Assembly (NCBI GenBank): GCA_031285625.1
Contig: JAITVV010000035.1
Coordinates: 1 to 64,000, forward strand
DNA: 64,000 nt
Direction of reading: 5' to 3'
From: Prevotella sp.
GTDB taxonomy: Bacteria > Bacteroidota > Bacteroidia > Bacteroidales > Dysgonomonadaceae
In this document: positions 46,989 to 55,605 of the stretch, in pieces
How positions within the stretch are numbered: position 1 is the stretch's first letter
Layout of the letters: each line of letters opens with the position of its first letter
Program-made: the position numbers and the translations under genes
The notes under the pieces: generated by a model
Told to the model about the DNA's origin: nothing
The model's database searches: none
Seen by the model: only the letters and a program-made list of their open reading frames with translations

Positions 46989-47573
46989 ATGAAAACTAAT
47001 GTTGGAGAAAAAATCGCAGAGATCAGAAAAAGAAAAGGTCTGACACAAGATGAAGTAGCAGAGCGTGCTAATGTGAACTTACGTACGGTACAACGTATAG
47101 AAAGTGGTGAAACCGACCCGCGGGGATATACACTTTCCTCTATCTGTAAAGTCCTGGAGGTAAATATTGAGGACATCTTGGATTATGGTAAAACAGAAGA
47201 TAAATCCTTTTTCGTTTACCTGCATCTGTCTGTCCTTGCCGGGTGTATAATTCCTTTAGGAGACATTATTATTCCACTGATATTGTGGCTTACAAAGAGA
47301 GATAAGATTGTTGATTTAAACTTTCAGGCTAAAAATCTTCTTCTTTTCAGAGCATGTTTTGATTTTGTTATGTTCCTATTCATGGTGGGGTCTATGATAT
47401 ATGTCTTCCATTCAGGAGGACCAGAAGAAGTCGGATTCAGAATGATCATTATATACTCAGTCTTTATAGGGATTAATTTTCTGGTAAGTCTATCTTATCC
47501 TGTATATGTGGCCATATCCATAAATAAGAGTGACAGGTTAAAATCGTATTACCCACGTTTTATAAAAGGATAG
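46989..47573 (+). CDS. XRE-type HTH regulator fused to a DUF4870-like membrane domain
   Basis: A 194-residue protein. Residues 8-62 form a Cro/CI-type helix-turn-helix (IAEIRKRKGLTQDEVAERANVNLRTVQRIESGE). From about residue 75 the sequence is hydrophobic with three or four membrane segments. LHLSVLAGCIIPLGDIIIPLILWL and NFQAKNLLLF align well with the DUF4870 domain of the 36916-37377 protein. It would be a membrane-tethered DNA-binding protein. What it senses or controls is unknown. It ends seven bases from the end of the convergent HD gene. Confidence 0.85.
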   Translation: MKTNVGEKIAEIRKRKGLTQDEVAERANVNLRTVQRIESGETDPRGYTLSSICKVLEVNIEDILDYGKTEDKSFFVYLHLSVLAGCIIPLGDIIIPLILWLTKRDKIVDLNFQAKNLLLFRACFDFVMFLFMVGSMIYVFHSGGPEEVGFRMIIIYSVFIGINFLVSLSYPVYVAISINKSDRLKSYYPRFIKG

Positions 47574-47580
47574 AATGGTA

Positions 47581-48066
47581 CTATTGTTTGTTCTTAAGAT
47601 ACATATAATTTCTATGATATTTTTTCAGGCGTTCTATGTCTTTGTCTGTTATAATATTTAATCGGGTAATGTCCATATTGTCTTTCAAGTCTGCCATTTT
47701 TACTTTACGGGCAATCTTGTGTTGAGCTATCTTCTGTACATAGGAGTCGTATTCTACAGCAGGATCATGAGTTAAGGTCTGAATTTCAGTTACCAATGCC
47801 TCAGGGATCCCTGCTTCTTTTAAGTTATCAGCAGTTATATCAGTGTCTTCTATCACATCATGTAGTATGGCTACAATTTTTTCCTCAGTAGTATGGACGT
47901 TGTTCATTAATCTAAGAGGATGTTGAATGTATGGTTTTCCGGCTCTGTCCATTTGCCCTTTATGAGCATTAACTGGTATCTGTATTGCTTTTGCTAATAT
48001 TTCTTCCATTTTGTAGTATTGATTTACGTACGGATTATCTGATAAATCTGGCGGCTTGACGGACAT
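47581..48066 (-). CDS. HD-domain phosphohydrolase (SpoT/MESH-like)
   Basis: A 161-residue protein with the HD signature of small (p)ppGpp-hydrolase-like proteins: AHKGQMDRAGKPYIQHPLRLM supplies the first histidine, and AILHDVIEDTDI the HD pair. YVQKIAQHKIARKVKMADLKDNMD follows. The stringent-factor synthetase domain is absent. Cleavage of (p)ppGpp or another nucleotide is inferred from the family. The start at 48066 lies five bases from the upstream stop; the methionine in YYKMEEIL, about 18 codons in, is an alternative closer to the conserved region. Confidence 0.8.
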   Translation of the reverse strand: MSVKPPDLSDNPYVNQYYKMEEILAKAIQIPVNAHKGQMDRAGKPYIQHPLRLMNNVHTTEEKIVAILHDVIEDTDITADNLKEAGIPEALVTEIQTLTHDPAVEYDSYVQKIAQHKIARKVKMADLKDNMDITRLNIITDKDIERLKKYHRNYMYLKNKQ

Positions 48067-48071
48067 AAGTA

Positions 48072-48824
48072 TTATTTCGCCCTACGTCTGAATTCAGCAC
48101 AGATAATCGCCGTTGCTATTGCTACGTTCAATGATTCTGAAGTAGGGCTTCCTATCGGATAATTTGGTATAAATAGTTTTTTAGTAATAAGCTTTTCTAT
48201 TTCAGGACGTATGCCATTGCCTTCATTTCCCATAACAATAATACCTGTTGAAGAGATATCCTCATTATACATATCCCTGCCATCCAATAATGTTCCATAA
48301 ACAGGCAAATGGTTGTTCTGTCCTAAGAAACCGGCTAAATCCACATAGTGTACACTTACTCGGGCTAAAGCTCCCATCGTTGCTTGCACTACTTTAGGAT
48401 TGTAAATATCTACTGTGTCTTGAGAGCAAAATATATACCTGATTCCATACCAGTCTGCCAGCCGGATTATTGTCCCCATATTTCCAGGATCCTGAATGCC
48501 ATCCAAAGCCAATACCAACTGATCACTTAAATCTATAAGAGTATCGTTCTTTGGCTGATAGAATACGGCTAAAACCTGTTGCGGATTTTGTAAAAAACTT
48601 GCCTGAGAAAGTTCCTTGTCATTTATTTCAATAACCTCTTCAACATTTTGCAAATTAATTGTATTTAAAAAGTCTGCAGTAGCAATAAGTAACTGGCATT
48701 TCAGATGTGGTAACAGGTCACTCACCATCTTATTACCTTCTGCTACAAAAGTTCCGTATTCTGAGCGATACTTTTTCTCTTTTAAAGAGCGGATATATTT
48801 CAGTTTATTTTTACTTAAACTCAT
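48072..48824 (-). CDS. SpoU/TrmH-family RNA 2'-O-methyltransferase
   Basis: A 250-residue SPOUT enzyme. The N-terminal part is a ribosomal-L30-like substrate-binding domain (KIRSLKEKKYRSEYGTFVAEGNKMV-type beginning). The knot domain has motif 1 LDGIQDPGNMGTIIRLADWYGI, motif 2 IVMGNEGNGI and motif 3 IPNYPIGSPTSESLNVAIATAI. It methylates ribose 2'-OH in rRNA or tRNA using SAM; the exact nucleotide cannot be read. It lies between the HD and VOC genes with small gaps on both sides, so the three minus-strand genes form an operon. Confidence 0.92.
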   Translation of the reverse strand: MSLSKNKLKYIRSLKEKKYRSEYGTFVAEGNKMVSDLLPHLKCQLLIATADFLNTINLQNVEEVIEINDKELSQASFLQNPQQVLAVFYQPKNDTLIDLSDQLVLALDGIQDPGNMGTIIRLADWYGIRYIFCSQDTVDIYNPKVVQATMGALARVSVHYVDLAGFLGQNNHLPVYGTLLDGRDMYNEDISSTGIIVMGNEGNGIRPEIEKLITKKLFIPNYPIGSPTSESLNVAIATAIICAEFRRRAK

Positions 48825-48836
48825 CTATAATATTTT

Positions 48837-49229
48837 TCAGCACATTACTTCTAACCTGTTGCCTTCCGGATCAAGCGTCTCGAACTCATAATAGCCATCA
48901 CCTGTTTGACGGGGGCCTCTCAATACCTGATAACCGGCATCCTGCAACTCTTTGGCTTTTGCATCTACTTCCTCTCTTGTTTCTACAACAAAAGCCAGAT
49001 GGATCAGTCCCTTATGTTGTTTACCAACTACATCATTTTCGTTCTCGGGAATATCAATCCTATGCATAATCTCCAACTGACCTCCCGAATCAAAACTAAG
49101 GAAATAGCTTCTAAAACCTGTCGTTTTATTCTCGTACAGATTATTGGCAGTAGCACCAAAATATTTCAGATAATACTCCTTCTCTTTCTCCAAATCTGTA
49201 ACCCAGATAGCTGCATGATGAAGTTTCAT
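48837..49229 (-). CDS. VOC-family (glyoxalase/dioxygenase fold) protein
   Basis: A 130-residue protein with paired beta-alpha-beta-beta-beta units of the VOC superfamily. Possible metal ligands are the H in LHHAAIWV, the E in GGQLEIMH, the H in LIHLAFVV and the E in GNRLEVMC, which gives a full set of four. DPEGNRLEV is a standard ending. Glyoxalase I, an epimerase or a resistance dioxygenase would all share this fold, so the reaction is undetermined. It is the first gene of a three-gene minus-strand group. Confidence 0.85.
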   Translation of the reverse strand: MKLHHAAIWVTDLEKEKEYYLKYFGATANNLYENKTTGFRSYFLSFDSGGQLEIMHRIDIPENENDVVGKQHKGLIHLAFVVETREEVDAKAKELQDAGYQVLRGPRQTGDGYYEFETLDPEGNRLEVMC

Positions 49230-49294
49230 AATTATTTTATAATTGATTAATACTCTTTTTGTAACAAAACTACAAAAAGAAACAATTAAAACCC

Positions 49295-49302
49295 TAAATT
49301 TG
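49295..49302 (+). promoter_or_regulatory. -7 box (TAAATTTG) before tamL
   Basis: TAAATTTG matches TAnnTTTG and lies 41 bases before the ATG at 49344. It would place the transcription start between 49305 and 49312, which is hard to reconcile with the upstream TTG at 49311 as a start codon. Confidence 0.45.
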
Positions 49303-49343
49303 CCGTTGATTTGATAAATAGAATTTGTTTCAGGTTATTCTCA

Positions 49344-51755
49344 ATGAGGTATACATTATATATTTCCCTTTTTATTACAATATTTTGTGCTGTACTGACC
49401 CAATCATGTAGCACAACAAAATATGTTCCTGAAGGAGAATATCTTCTTGCAAACGCAACAGTGAAAAGTGATAAAAAGGTGATGTCTACACTGGAGATGG
49501 AAAATTATATCAAGCAAAAACCCAATTTTAAAACCTTTGCAATATTTAAACTCCCCTTGTTTTTATATAATCTCTCAGGTGTAGATACTACTAAATGGGT
49601 TAATCGTACATTGCGTAATGCCGGAGATCCCCCTGTACTATATGACAGTACAATGTTGGGACAAACAGTAATTGACCTGAAACGTATGATGACGAATAAA
49701 GGGTACCTGGACACACAGGTTACCCCTATTGTCCAGCTAAAAGGCAAAAAAGCAAAGGTGACTTACGATATTAAAGGCGGAGAGCCCTATCGTATCAATG
49801 ATTATAATATTGAAGTAAACGACAGTGTCATAAAAAAGAGAATAATACCAATTCTGTCTCAACAATCGCGACTGGGAAGACGTGGCAGAGGTGCCTTGTC
49901 GATGAATATAGATTCTGTCCTATATAGAAATACATTGGTTCGTAAAAATACCCGTTTTGATCTGGATATGCTGGATGAGGAACGTAGCCGGATTGCTTCT
50001 ATTCTGCGAAGAACGGGATATTATGCTTTTAATAAAGAATACATAGGCTTTGAAGCTGATACACTCATTGGTAATCATAAGGTCGATCTTGATCTTACAA
50101 TATATCCCTTTGCTACACGAACACCCGATGGAAAGGTTGTAGAAACGCCGCATAGGCAATATGTTATAAAAGATGTGGTGTTGTTAGTGGATTACAACCC
50201 TCTGGCTGATGGAAGTGTGAATGAATATGAATCAACCAGTGAGTACCAGGCAGGCAATTATAAAATTAAATATGGTCCCCGTGGAGAATATATAAAGCCC
50301 AGTACTATTCTGGATAATTGTTATATAATGCCGGGCGCACTATTTAATGAAAATATGACATCGCTGACATATAATGCTTTGTCTCAATTAAAAATACTGA
50401 AAAATGTAAACATTAGCTACACAGAGATATTGGAAAATGACTCGACCAAGTTACATTGTGTCATTACATGTGTACCTGATAAGAAACAAGGTATTTCAGC
50501 AGAAGTAGAAGGAACAAACTCAGGAGGATATTTTGGTGTAGGAGCAGGTATAGGATATCTGCACCGGAATGCATTTAAAGGTTCAGAGCTCTTTAATGTA
50601 AGGCTTAGAGGTGCCTATGAAGCAATCACGCCAAGTTTTACCAGCTTTTCGGAAAACTATTTTGAAATAGGTGGAGAAACATCCCTTACTTTCCCTAATT
50701 TTCTATTTCCTTTTGTAAATAGAGATTTTAAACGGCGAATTCACGCTTCTACCCAACTTAATGCCAGTTATACATTTCAGCGAAGACCCGGCTTTTTTAC
50801 CCGAACTGTGTTAGGCTCAGGAGTTAAATATATATGGCAGGATAGGCGCCAATCATTAAACCGTCATACTTTCGATTTAGTAAATATAAGTTACATACAT
50901 CTCCCTAAAAACAGCCTCGACTCAGTATTTTTAAGCAGACTATCATCTGCGGCACGACAATATAGCTTTAAAGACCATTTTATCCTCGGTACAGGATATA
51001 CATTCGCTCGTACAAATGTAGCAAGTCCTAACAGGCGTAATCAATCTATATATTCTCTTCGTGCATCTATCGAAACCGCCGGAAACTTATTGGCACTGGC
51101 TGCAAAAATAGCTGATGCAAAGCCTGACTCATTAGGGTCTAAGCAGGTATTCGGTACTAATTTTGCGCAATATGTACGTGCCACAGTTGACTATAGCAGA
51201 ACTTATCAGATAGATGATAAAAATGCTGTTGCATGGCATATTGGAGGAGGACTTGCCTATCCTTACGGGAATAATCAGCAAATTCCTATACAAAAACGAT
51301 TTTTCGCCGGGGGCGCCAATAGTGTACGTGGATGGTCGATACGGGAACTTGGTCCGGGCTCCTATTATTTTAAAAGTGCAGGAGAGGATGATAAAGACAA
51401 CTTTTATTATCATTCGGGCGACATACGCTTAGATGCCAGTATAGAATATCGTAGTAAATTATTCTGGATAATAGAGATGGGAGCTTTCATCGATGCCGGA
51501 AATATCTGGACTGTAAAAAATTATGAGGATCAACCGGATGGGGCATTCAAAGTCAACAAATTTTATAAAGAAATTGCTTTCGCCTGGGGGCTCGGACTGC
51601 GTCTTGACTTCGATTTTGTACTAATTCGCCTTGACTGTGGATGGAAAGCATATGATCCTTCCGGTGACCCAAATACAACCCGGTGGCCTATAAAAGAGCC
51701 TTGGAGAATCAAAAAAAATACAGCTTGGCATATAGCCGTGGGATACCCATTCTGA
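49344..51755 (+). CDS. TamL-type BamA/TamA-family outer-membrane lipoprotein
   Basis: A protein of about 803 residues. The start at the ATG 49344 gives a clean lipoprotein signal ending in LTQSC followed by STTKYVPEGEYLL, typical of Bacteroidetes TamL. The in-frame TTG at 49311 would only add residues before it. POTRA-like domains cover about residues 20-370. The Omp85 barrel follows, with the loop-6 motif RFFAGGANSVRGW and a C-terminal strand ending in AVGYPF. TamL is thought to work with TamB in assembling outer-membrane or surface proteins; no tamB lies in the window. The surface lipid anchor is what separates it from proteobacterial TamA. Confidence 0.88.
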   Translation: MRYTLYISLFITIFCAVLTQSCSTTKYVPEGEYLLANATVKSDKKVMSTLEMENYIKQKPNFKTFAIFKLPLFLYNLSGVDTTKWVNRTLRNAGDPPVLYDSTMLGQTVIDLKRMMTNKGYLDTQVTPIVQLKGKKAKVTYDIKGGEPYRINDYNIEVNDSVIKKRIIPILSQQSRLGRRGRGALSMNIDSVLYRNTLVRKNTRFDLDMLDEERSRIASILRRTGYYAFNKEYIGFEADTLIGNHKVDLDLTIYPFATRTPDGKVVETPHRQYVIKDVVLLVDYNPLADGSVNEYESTSEYQAGNYKIKYGPRGEYIKPSTILDNCYIMPGALFNENMTSLTYNALSQLKILKNVNISYTEILENDSTKLHCVITCVPDKKQGISAEVEGTNSGGYFGVGAGIGYLHRNAFKGSELFNVRLRGAYEAITPSFTSFSENYFEIGGETSLTFPNFLFPFVNRDFKRRIHASTQLNASYTFQRRPGFFTRTVLGSGVKYIWQDRRQSLNRHTFDLVNISYIHLPKNSLDSVFLSRLSSAARQYSFKDHFILGTGYTFARTNVASPNRRNQSIYSLRASIETAGNLLALAAKIADAKPDSLGSKQVFGTNFAQYVRATVDYSRTYQIDDKNAVAWHIGGGLAYPYGNNQQIPIQKRFFAGGANSVRGWSIRELGPGSYYFKSAGEDDKDNFYYHSGDIRLDASIEYRSKLFWIIEMGAFIDAGNIWTVKNYEDQPDGAFKVNKFYKEIAFAWGLGLRLDFDFVLIRLDCGWKAYDPSGDPNTTRWPIKEPWRIKKNTAWHIAVGYPF

Positions 51756-51868
51756 TGGCTTTTTCTATTCAATCTCTTTTTCAATATTTAATTCTTTTTA
51801 GGCAATAAGTTCTAATCATATATGTTAAATAGAAGTACATTTGCATAACAAGATTGAAATTTTTGTCG

Positions 51869-52690
51869 ATGAAAAAATTATATACCTTATTTTTATTTCT
51901 ACTCTTGACTGTATCTATATCTGCACAAACGTATGAAGATATGGTTAGCCGGGCAATGGATTATATTGATCAAAAGGACTATGCCGCAGCAGAGCAGGCT
52001 ATGAAAGCTGCTTTACGTAAAGAACCTGCTAACCCTAACAATATAATGTTGATGGTCAATCTCGGAACTATTCAACGGAACTTAGGACAATATGAGGAAG
52101 CGCTCATTTCTTATAATGTGGCTATAGAACGATATCCAGACAAGGCATTTCTAAGGCAAAGCAGAGCAGCATTATACTGTGATATGGGGCGCTTCGACGA
52201 TGCAATGAAAGACTACAATACTATATTGTTAAGCGATCCTGAAGATATAGAAGCCTTATATCGCCGGGGCTTATTACAATTAAATAGTAAAAACCTATTT
52301 GCAGCAGAGGAAGATTTTGATAAAATCCTGAAGAAAGCGCCGGAAAACCTACGGGGCAAAATGGGATTAGCCCTGATAATGAAACGCAGGGGAGAATTTA
52401 AAGAAGCGGAAGAACTATATAGTGACCTCATCTATAAACACAGAACAAATGCCGATTTATACTTTAACAGGGCTGAGTGTTATCTCCAGCTTGATAAGCT
52501 ATCGCGCACACAAGATGATATAGTCAAAGCATTAGAGTTAGGATGCAGCGATCCGCTTATCTATATACTCAGAGGCCAACTACGACTTGCTCAATACGAG
52601 AAACGCCTTGCAAAAGAAGACTTTCTTAAAGCTCAGGAAATGGGTGTGAATGAAGATATTGTAAATGATTTTCTACGATTGTGTAATTGA
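51869..52690 (+). CDS. Exported TPR-repeat protein
   Basis: A protein of 273 residues with signal peptide (SISAQTY) and about six tetratricopeptide repeats in tandem, for example YAAAEQAMKAALRKEPANPN, YEEALISYNVAIERYPD, FDDAMKDYNTILLSDPED and LFAAEEDFDKILKKAPEN. It should form a periplasmic helical scaffold for protein contacts. I use the ATG at 51869; an upstream in-frame TTG at 51854 would only add MKFLS before a complete signal peptide. A TACATTTG box at 51836-51843 supports this start. Its partners are unknown. Confidence 0.85.
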   Translation: MKKLYTLFLFLLLTVSISAQTYEDMVSRAMDYIDQKDYAAAEQAMKAALRKEPANPNNIMLMVNLGTIQRNLGQYEEALISYNVAIERYPDKAFLRQSRAALYCDMGRFDDAMKDYNTILLSDPEDIEALYRRGLLQLNSKNLFAAEEDFDKILKKAPENLRGKMGLALIMKRRGEFKEAEELYSDLIYKHRTNADLYFNRAECYLQLDKLSRTQDDIVKALELGCSDPLIYILRGQLRLAQYEKRLAKEDFLKAQEMGVNEDIVNDFLRLCN

Positions 52691-52746
52691 TCTGATTTTC
52701 ATCCTGACTTCATAATAATTATTGATAAAGGCATAATTATAATCTA

Positions 52747-52778
52747 TTTGATTTATTAAAAAGATGCACTTACTTTTG
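52747..52778 (+). promoter_or_regulatory. Promoter of the peroxiredoxin gene
   Basis: TTTG at 52747-52750 and TACTTTTG at 52771-52778 are separated by 20 bases, an excellent match to the Bacteroidetes -33/-7 promoter. The -7 box overlaps a small dyad, CTTAC-TTTT-GTAAG (52769-52782), that could serve as an operator. The start codon is 37 bases further on. Confidence 0.7.
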
Positions 52779-52815
52779 TAAGTAAGAATTACAAATAAAT
52801 CAAAAAATAATTATT

Positions 52816-53451
52816 ATGTCAGTATTAGTAGGAAAAAAGGCACCGGTATTTAATACAAGTGCAGTTGTAAATGGAGGGGAAATAGTAGAAAATTTTTCTT
52901 TGGAACAATACAAAGGAAAAAAATATGTATTGTTTTTCTTCTATCCGGCGGATTTTACATTTGTTTGTCCGACAGAAATCATAGCTTTTCAAGAAAAAAT
53001 TGCAGAGTTTGAATCTCGCAATGTAGCTGTAGTAGGTGCATCTACAGACTCGGCAAATTCTCACTGGAAATGGTTACAAACAGAACAGAATGACGGTGGC
53101 ATTAAAGGAGTAAAATATCCGATAGTTGCAGACCAGACATTGATGATCTCCACTGCCTATGATGTATTGGCAGGATCATTCGACTACAATGATCAGGGAG
53201 AGGATGTATTTGTTGGTGCTCCTCAGGCTTATCGTGGGCTTTTCCTTATCGATAAAGAAGGAATTGTTCGTCATCAGGTAGTGAACGATATGCCGCTCGG
53301 ACGTAGTGTGGATGAAGCTCTACGTGTAATTGATGCCCTTCAGTTTACAGAAGAATATGGTGAAGTATGTCCTGCCAATTGGAAAAAAGGAGAAAAAGCA
53401 CTGAAAGCAACACATGAAGGAATCTCTGATTATTTATCTCATAAACATTAA
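52816..53451 (+). CDS. Peroxiredoxin, typical 2-Cys (AhpC/Prx1 type)
   Basis: A 211-residue thiol peroxidase that reduces hydrogen peroxide and alkyl hydroperoxides. The peroxidatic cysteine is C51 in DFTFVCPTE, and the resolving cysteine is C185 in EVCPANW. The catalytic threonine and arginine surroundings (YPADFT, GVDEALR-like SVDEALRVID) are conserved. A reductase gene such as ahpF is not adjacent, so reducing power comes from elsewhere. It is a single-gene unit: a strong promoter precedes it and a terminator follows. Confidence 0.94.
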   Translation: MSVLVGKKAPVFNTSAVVNGGEIVENFSLEQYKGKKYVLFFFYPADFTFVCPTEIIAFQEKIAEFESRNVAVVGASTDSANSHWKWLQTEQNDGGIKGVKYPIVADQTLMISTAYDVLAGSFDYNDQGEDVFVGAPQAYRGLFLIDKEGIVRHQVVNDMPLGRSVDEALRVIDALQFTEEYGEVCPANWKKGEKALKATHEGISDYLSHKH

Positions 53452-53488
53452 CTGCTTGGTTAATATTTTAGATTAATTTAGTTCTAAG

Positions 53489-53517
53489 AAGCCGTAATTT
53501 ATATTGCGGCTTTTTTA
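53489..53517 (+). terminator. Rho-independent terminator after the peroxiredoxin gene
   Basis: AAGCCGTAA (53489-53497) pairs with TTGCGGCTT (53504-53512) with one wobble pair and a six-base loop, followed by TTTTTA. Confidence 0.88.
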
Positions 53518-53591
53518 TAAGTATTTAAATATTTGTTTTTATTTAAGCTACTTAACCACTAAAAGAGAAAGTAAAAACAAACCTATTTGCG

Positions 53592-53599
53592 TATCTTTG
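53592..53599 (+). promoter_or_regulatory. -7 box (TATCTTTG) before the C-S lyase gene
   Basis: TATCTTTG matches TAnnTTTG and lies 25 bases before the ATG at 53625. No -33 TTG is seen at 19-21 bases. Confidence 0.45.
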
Positions 53600-53624
53600 C
53601 ATCCGATTATTAAAATATACTGAC

Positions 53625-54812
53625 ATGTCCCAATATAATTTTGATGAAATAATTGACCGTAGAGGAACTAATGCTTTAAAAACCGATGCATTGGCTACCC
53701 GTTATGGAAATCCGGATCTCATTTCTTTGTGGGTTGCTGATATGGATTTCAAATCACCTCCAGCTGTAGCAGATGCTATTATCGAAAGGGCAAAACATGG
53801 TATCTTTGGATATACCGGGCCTTCGCAAGAATACTACAATTCAATTATTAACTGGGTAGATCGCCATCATAACTGGAAAATACAGCAGGAATGGCTAACT
53901 TTTATTCCCGGGATAGTTAAGGGGATCGCATTTGTTATAGATTGTTTTACCTCCAGAGATCATCAGGTTATCATTCAACCTCCTGTTTATCATCCATTCA
54001 GGATCATTCCGAGCCTGCATCATCGTATTGTAAAAGATAATCCATTGAAACTGGAAACAGGGCAATATAAGATGGATATTGACGGGTTAAAAGCAATGAT
54101 AGAGCCTGCAAGTAAGGTACTTATTCTGTGTAACCCTCACAATCCTGGAGGCAGGGTCTGGACTCGCCAGGAACTGGTAGATATTGCGGAGATCTGCTAT
54201 GAGCATAAGATATTGATTATTTCCGATGAAATCCATTCTGATTTGGCTTTTTCCCCCAATAAACATATACCCTTTGCCAGTGTTTCTGAAAAAGCTGCTC
54301 AAAACAGTATCACTTTTATGGCACCAAGCAAGACATTTAATATTGCAGGTATTGTCAGTTCATATTCAATCATCCCAAATAAAGAATTAAGAGATAAGTT
54401 TAATGCATATCTGGAAAGCAGTGAGCTTGATGAGGGACATATCTTTGCATATCTGGCTGCACAAGCTGCTTATGAGCATGGAGACGAATGGCTGACACAG
54501 GCAAAAGACTATATCTGGAAAAACATTACTTTTGTAGATGAGTATTTAAAAGTAAATATACCTCAGATAAAGGCAATGATCCCAGAAGCATCATTCCTTA
54601 TCTGGTTGGACTGCACAGAATTGAATCTATCCCAGAAAGATTTGGTATCTCTATTTGTTAATGATGCCAAACTGGCACTAAATGACGGTACAATGTTTGG
54701 ACACGGCGGAGAAGGATATATGCGGATGAATATAGGTACCCCGTTGGCCAATATACAAAAAGCGTTGGATAATCTTAAAAAGGCGGTCGATACGAAACAA
54801 ATGCATCGCTAG
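53625..54812 (+). CDS. MalY/PatB-family PLP-dependent C-S beta-lyase
   Basis: A fold-type I aminotransferase-like enzyme of 395 residues. The PLP lysine is K236 in MAPSKTFNIAG. CNPHNPGGRVW, ISDEIHSDLAF and the start motif RRGTNALKTD with SLWVADMDFKSPP are typical of MalY/PatB. Such enzymes split cystathionine or cysteine conjugates to a thiol, pyruvate and ammonia. Some members also act in maltose-regulon control in enterobacteria, which is not expected here. It starts after its own -7 box and is followed by the SlyD gene 103 bases later. Confidence 0.92.
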   Translation: MSQYNFDEIIDRRGTNALKTDALATRYGNPDLISLWVADMDFKSPPAVADAIIERAKHGIFGYTGPSQEYYNSIINWVDRHHNWKIQQEWLTFIPGIVKGIAFVIDCFTSRDHQVIIQPPVYHPFRIIPSLHHRIVKDNPLKLETGQYKMDIDGLKAMIEPASKVLILCNPHNPGGRVWTRQELVDIAEICYEHKILIISDEIHSDLAFSPNKHIPFASVSEKAAQNSITFMAPSKTFNIAGIVSSYSIIPNKELRDKFNAYLESSELDEGHIFAYLAAQAAYEHGDEWLTQAKDYIWKNITFVDEYLKVNIPQIKAMIPEASFLIWLDCTELNLSQKDLVSLFVNDAKLALNDGTMFGHGGEGYMRMNIGTPLANIQKALDNLKKAVDTKQMHR

Positions 54813-54915
54813 AATTGTTTTTATTACAATTTAGGCATGGTTATTGTTATAAATAAGCAAACAAATGAGTCTCAACAGACTTGGTTATTAATCTAAATAA
54901 ACAACTACTTAAAAA

Positions 54916-55524
54916 ATGAAAATTTCAACTAATAAGTTTGTGGCTTTATCATACGACCTTACAGTTGGTGAAGCAGAAGAACGCGAACTAATGGAAAGAG
55001 CAACAGCTGAGACTCCACTTGAATTTATCTATGGAACAAACTCTATGCTTGAGGCTTTTGAAAAAAATATTGACGGATTAGCAGAGGGTGATTCTTTCAA
55101 CTTTGTACTTACTCCGGAAGAAGCATATGGTGAATACGACGATGAGCATGTAGTAGATCTTCCACGTCATATATTTGAACAAGATGGTAAATTGAACGAA
55201 GAAGTTATCTTCGAAGGAAATACCGTTCCTATGATGGATACAAATGGCAACCGTCTTAACGGTTCTGTTGTAGAAGTTAAAGATGATGTCATTAAAATGG
55301 ACTTCAACCACCCATTGGCTGGCGAAACATTAAATTTTGAAGGAAAGGTTCTTACAGTAAGAGAGTCTACACCGGAAGAAATTGCTGCATTATTTGCTCC
55401 TCAGGGAGGTTGTGGCTGTGGTTCGGGCTGTGGATGCGGAGATGATGAAGAAGGCTCTTGCGGATGCGGTAGCGGAGAAAAAGAAATGGCCGGAGGCTGT
55501 GGTTCCGGTTGTGGTTGTCACTAA
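54916..55524 (+). CDS. slyD: SlyD-type FKBP peptidyl-prolyl isomerase with Cys-rich tail
   Basis: A 202-residue prolyl isomerase and chaperone. Residues 1-70 and 125-150 form the FKBP domain (VALSYDLTVG, EFIYGTNSMLEAFEKNIDGL, MDFNHPLAGETLNF), split by the chaperone insert-in-flap region (70-125). The tail from about residue 164 is a Gly/Cys-rich metal-binding stretch with nine cysteines in CGCG or GSGCGC units and a final histidine. In proteobacterial SlyD the histidine-rich tail binds nickel; this cysteine-rich version would prefer thiophilic metals, which is inference. A perfect-palindrome terminator follows 19 bases after the stop. Confidence 0.92.
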   Translation: MKISTNKFVALSYDLTVGEAEERELMERATAETPLEFIYGTNSMLEAFEKNIDGLAEGDSFNFVLTPEEAYGEYDDEHVVDLPRHIFEQDGKLNEEVIFEGNTVPMMDTNGNRLNGSVVEVKDDVIKMDFNHPLAGETLNFEGKVLTVRESTPEEIAALFAPQGGCGCGSGCGCGDDEEGSCGCGSGEKEMAGGCGSGCGCH

Positions 55525-55543
55525 GATATAAATCTTATTATAG

Positions 55544-55570
55544 AAAAGACAGGTATATACCTGTCTTTTT
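55544..55570. terminator. Perfect-palindrome terminator after slyD
   Basis: AAAAGACAGGTAT (55544-55556) and ATACCTGTCTTTT (55557-55569) are exact complements, giving a stem with a T run at its end. Only 36 bases separate it from the next gene. Confidence 0.85.
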
Positions 55571-55605
55571 GTTTTCACTTACTATCATTAACCAAATTAG
55601 TACAA

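Noticed and set aside
46568-47176. 202-residue antisense ORF over the end of the helicase and start of the HTH gene
   Set aside because: It covers two well-supported genes and the promoter between them, and its composition is that of a reversed coding frame.
49311-49343. TTG start for the TamL gene
   Set aside because: An ATG at 49344 gives a complete signal peptide, and a -7 box lies directly before the TTG.
51854-51868. TTG start for the TPR protein
   Set aside because: The ATG at 51869 begins a complete signal peptide, and the TTG would only add MKFLS.
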